A stretch of DNA of 64,000 nt from Oceanirhabdus sp. W0125-5. GTDB taxonomy: Bacteria; Bacillota; Clostridia; Clostridiales; Clostridiaceae. The notes under the pieces were generated by a model that was not told the origin of the DNA, did not search any database, and was given only the letters and a program-made list of their open reading frames with translations. The stretch lies in contig NZ_CP115913.1 in NCBI RefSeq assembly GCF_027938815.1, positions 2,452,001-2,516,000 on the forward strand. Direction: 5' to 3'. Made by a program: the position numbers and the translations under genes. Each line of letters opens with the position of its first letter. The first letter of the stretch is position 1. Positions 63,714-64,000 of this stretch are shown here, piece by piece.

Positions 63714-64000
63714 ATGCAAAATACTTCAAATAATGTAACAAAGAAAACTTCTACTGCGAAAGAAGTTGCATTAATGGGGCTTTTAATAGCTATTGTTTTT
63801 GTGGCTACAAAATTTATCAACATTCCTGGTATTACAGAAGGGGGATTATTTCACTTTGGAAATGTTGCTCACTTTACTATCGCAATAATATTTGGTAAGA
63901 GAAGAGGAGCTTTATCAGGAGCTATGGGTATGGCACTATTTGATATACTAAGTCCATGGATTGTATGGGCACCATTCACTTTTATCATAAGACTTTTAAT
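63714..64000 (+). CDS. ECF transporter S component, 3' end outside window
   Basis: 95 residues visible from ATG, with GGAGGGG upstream. After a polar Thr/Asn-rich start (TSNNVTKKTSTAKEVA), helix 1 (LMGLLIAIVFVATKFINIPG), then GGLFHFGNVAHFTIAIIFGKRRGALSGAMGMALFD (residues about 44-78; core FHFGNV) fits the vitamin-binding S subunits of energy-coupling-factor transporters. The region 63600-63713 has an AT-rich promoter-like stretch but no recognised riboswitch. The substrate cannot be assigned. Confidence 0.78.
   Translation, partial: MQNTSNNVTKKTSTAKEVALMGLLIAIVFVATKFINIPGITEGGLFHFGNVAHFTIAIIFGKRRGALSGAMGMALFDILSPWIVWAPFTFIIRLL

Overview
The window is AT-rich, chromosomal, low-GC Firmicute DNA. 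A Clostridium-type strict anaerobe fits best: there is a glycyl-radical enzyme with its activase, an [FeFe]-hydrogenase-like protein, a NusG_II/Gx membrane pair, clostridial-style ribosome binding sites with frequent GTG and TTG starts, and T-box and lysine-riboswitch control. I do not name a species. No rRNA, CRISPR array or prophage is visible. The one convincing autonomous mobile element is an IS91-like unit.

Layout. 1-6.4 kb: a yjjI/yjjW-type glycyl-radical pair (first gene cut by the left edge), a PHP-family phosphatase, an IS91-like element carrying a Y2 transposase and a tyrosine recombinase, and a small deoxyribosyltransferase-like gene. 7-10.6 kb: a SEC-C protein, ribosomal protein S1, two small genes and tRNA-Trp. 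10.9-15.2 kb: a polyamine uptake operon (regulator, potABCD). 15.4-19.9 kb: a lipoprotein with FG-GAP/VCBS-like motifs, a response regulator, a histidine kinase and a degenerate FtsZ-like protein, then a frameshifted small gene. 20-25.6 kb: a membrane protein, pyrrolidone carboxyl peptidase, a Crp/Fnr regulator, and a leftward birA-phosphodiesterase-PAP2 operon. 25.8-33.6 kb: the hydrogenase-like protein, a PadR/DUF2812 pair with a striking operator, a VOC protein, an M19 dipeptidase, an exonuclease and topoisomerase III.

33.8-42.4 kb: an LCP protein with a long acidic tail; a compact shikimate operon (aroB, aroA, aroC, chorismate mutase, an aroE-aroK fusion, aroQ) with no DAHP synthase in it; then a structured leader before dinB. 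42.7-46.2 kb: three tandem protein-kinase-like paralogs and a frameshifted membrane protein. 46.3-52.2 kb: the dipeptidase pepV, a dipeptide epimerase, a HelD-type helicase and a CaCA antiporter. 52.4-57.2 kb (leftward): a Gx transporter, a NusG_II protein and two NhaC paralogs, the distal one under a lysine riboswitch. 57.6-64 kb: an unknown protein, T-box-controlled valS, a DUF2804 protein and the start of an ECF transporter S component.

Two patterns stand out beyond the genes. First, a dispersed repeat (about 250 bp, at least five near-complete copies plus fragments) has termini made of degenerate 7-base units and an interior of several small hairpins. Stem sequences differ between copies while pairing is kept. 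One copy lies inside the valS leader, between the T-box terminator and the start codon. Second, a divergent FtsZ/tubulin homologue that has lost its GTP-binding signature sits directly behind a lipoprotein/two-component locus. All calls are from reading the sequence; no database search was run.
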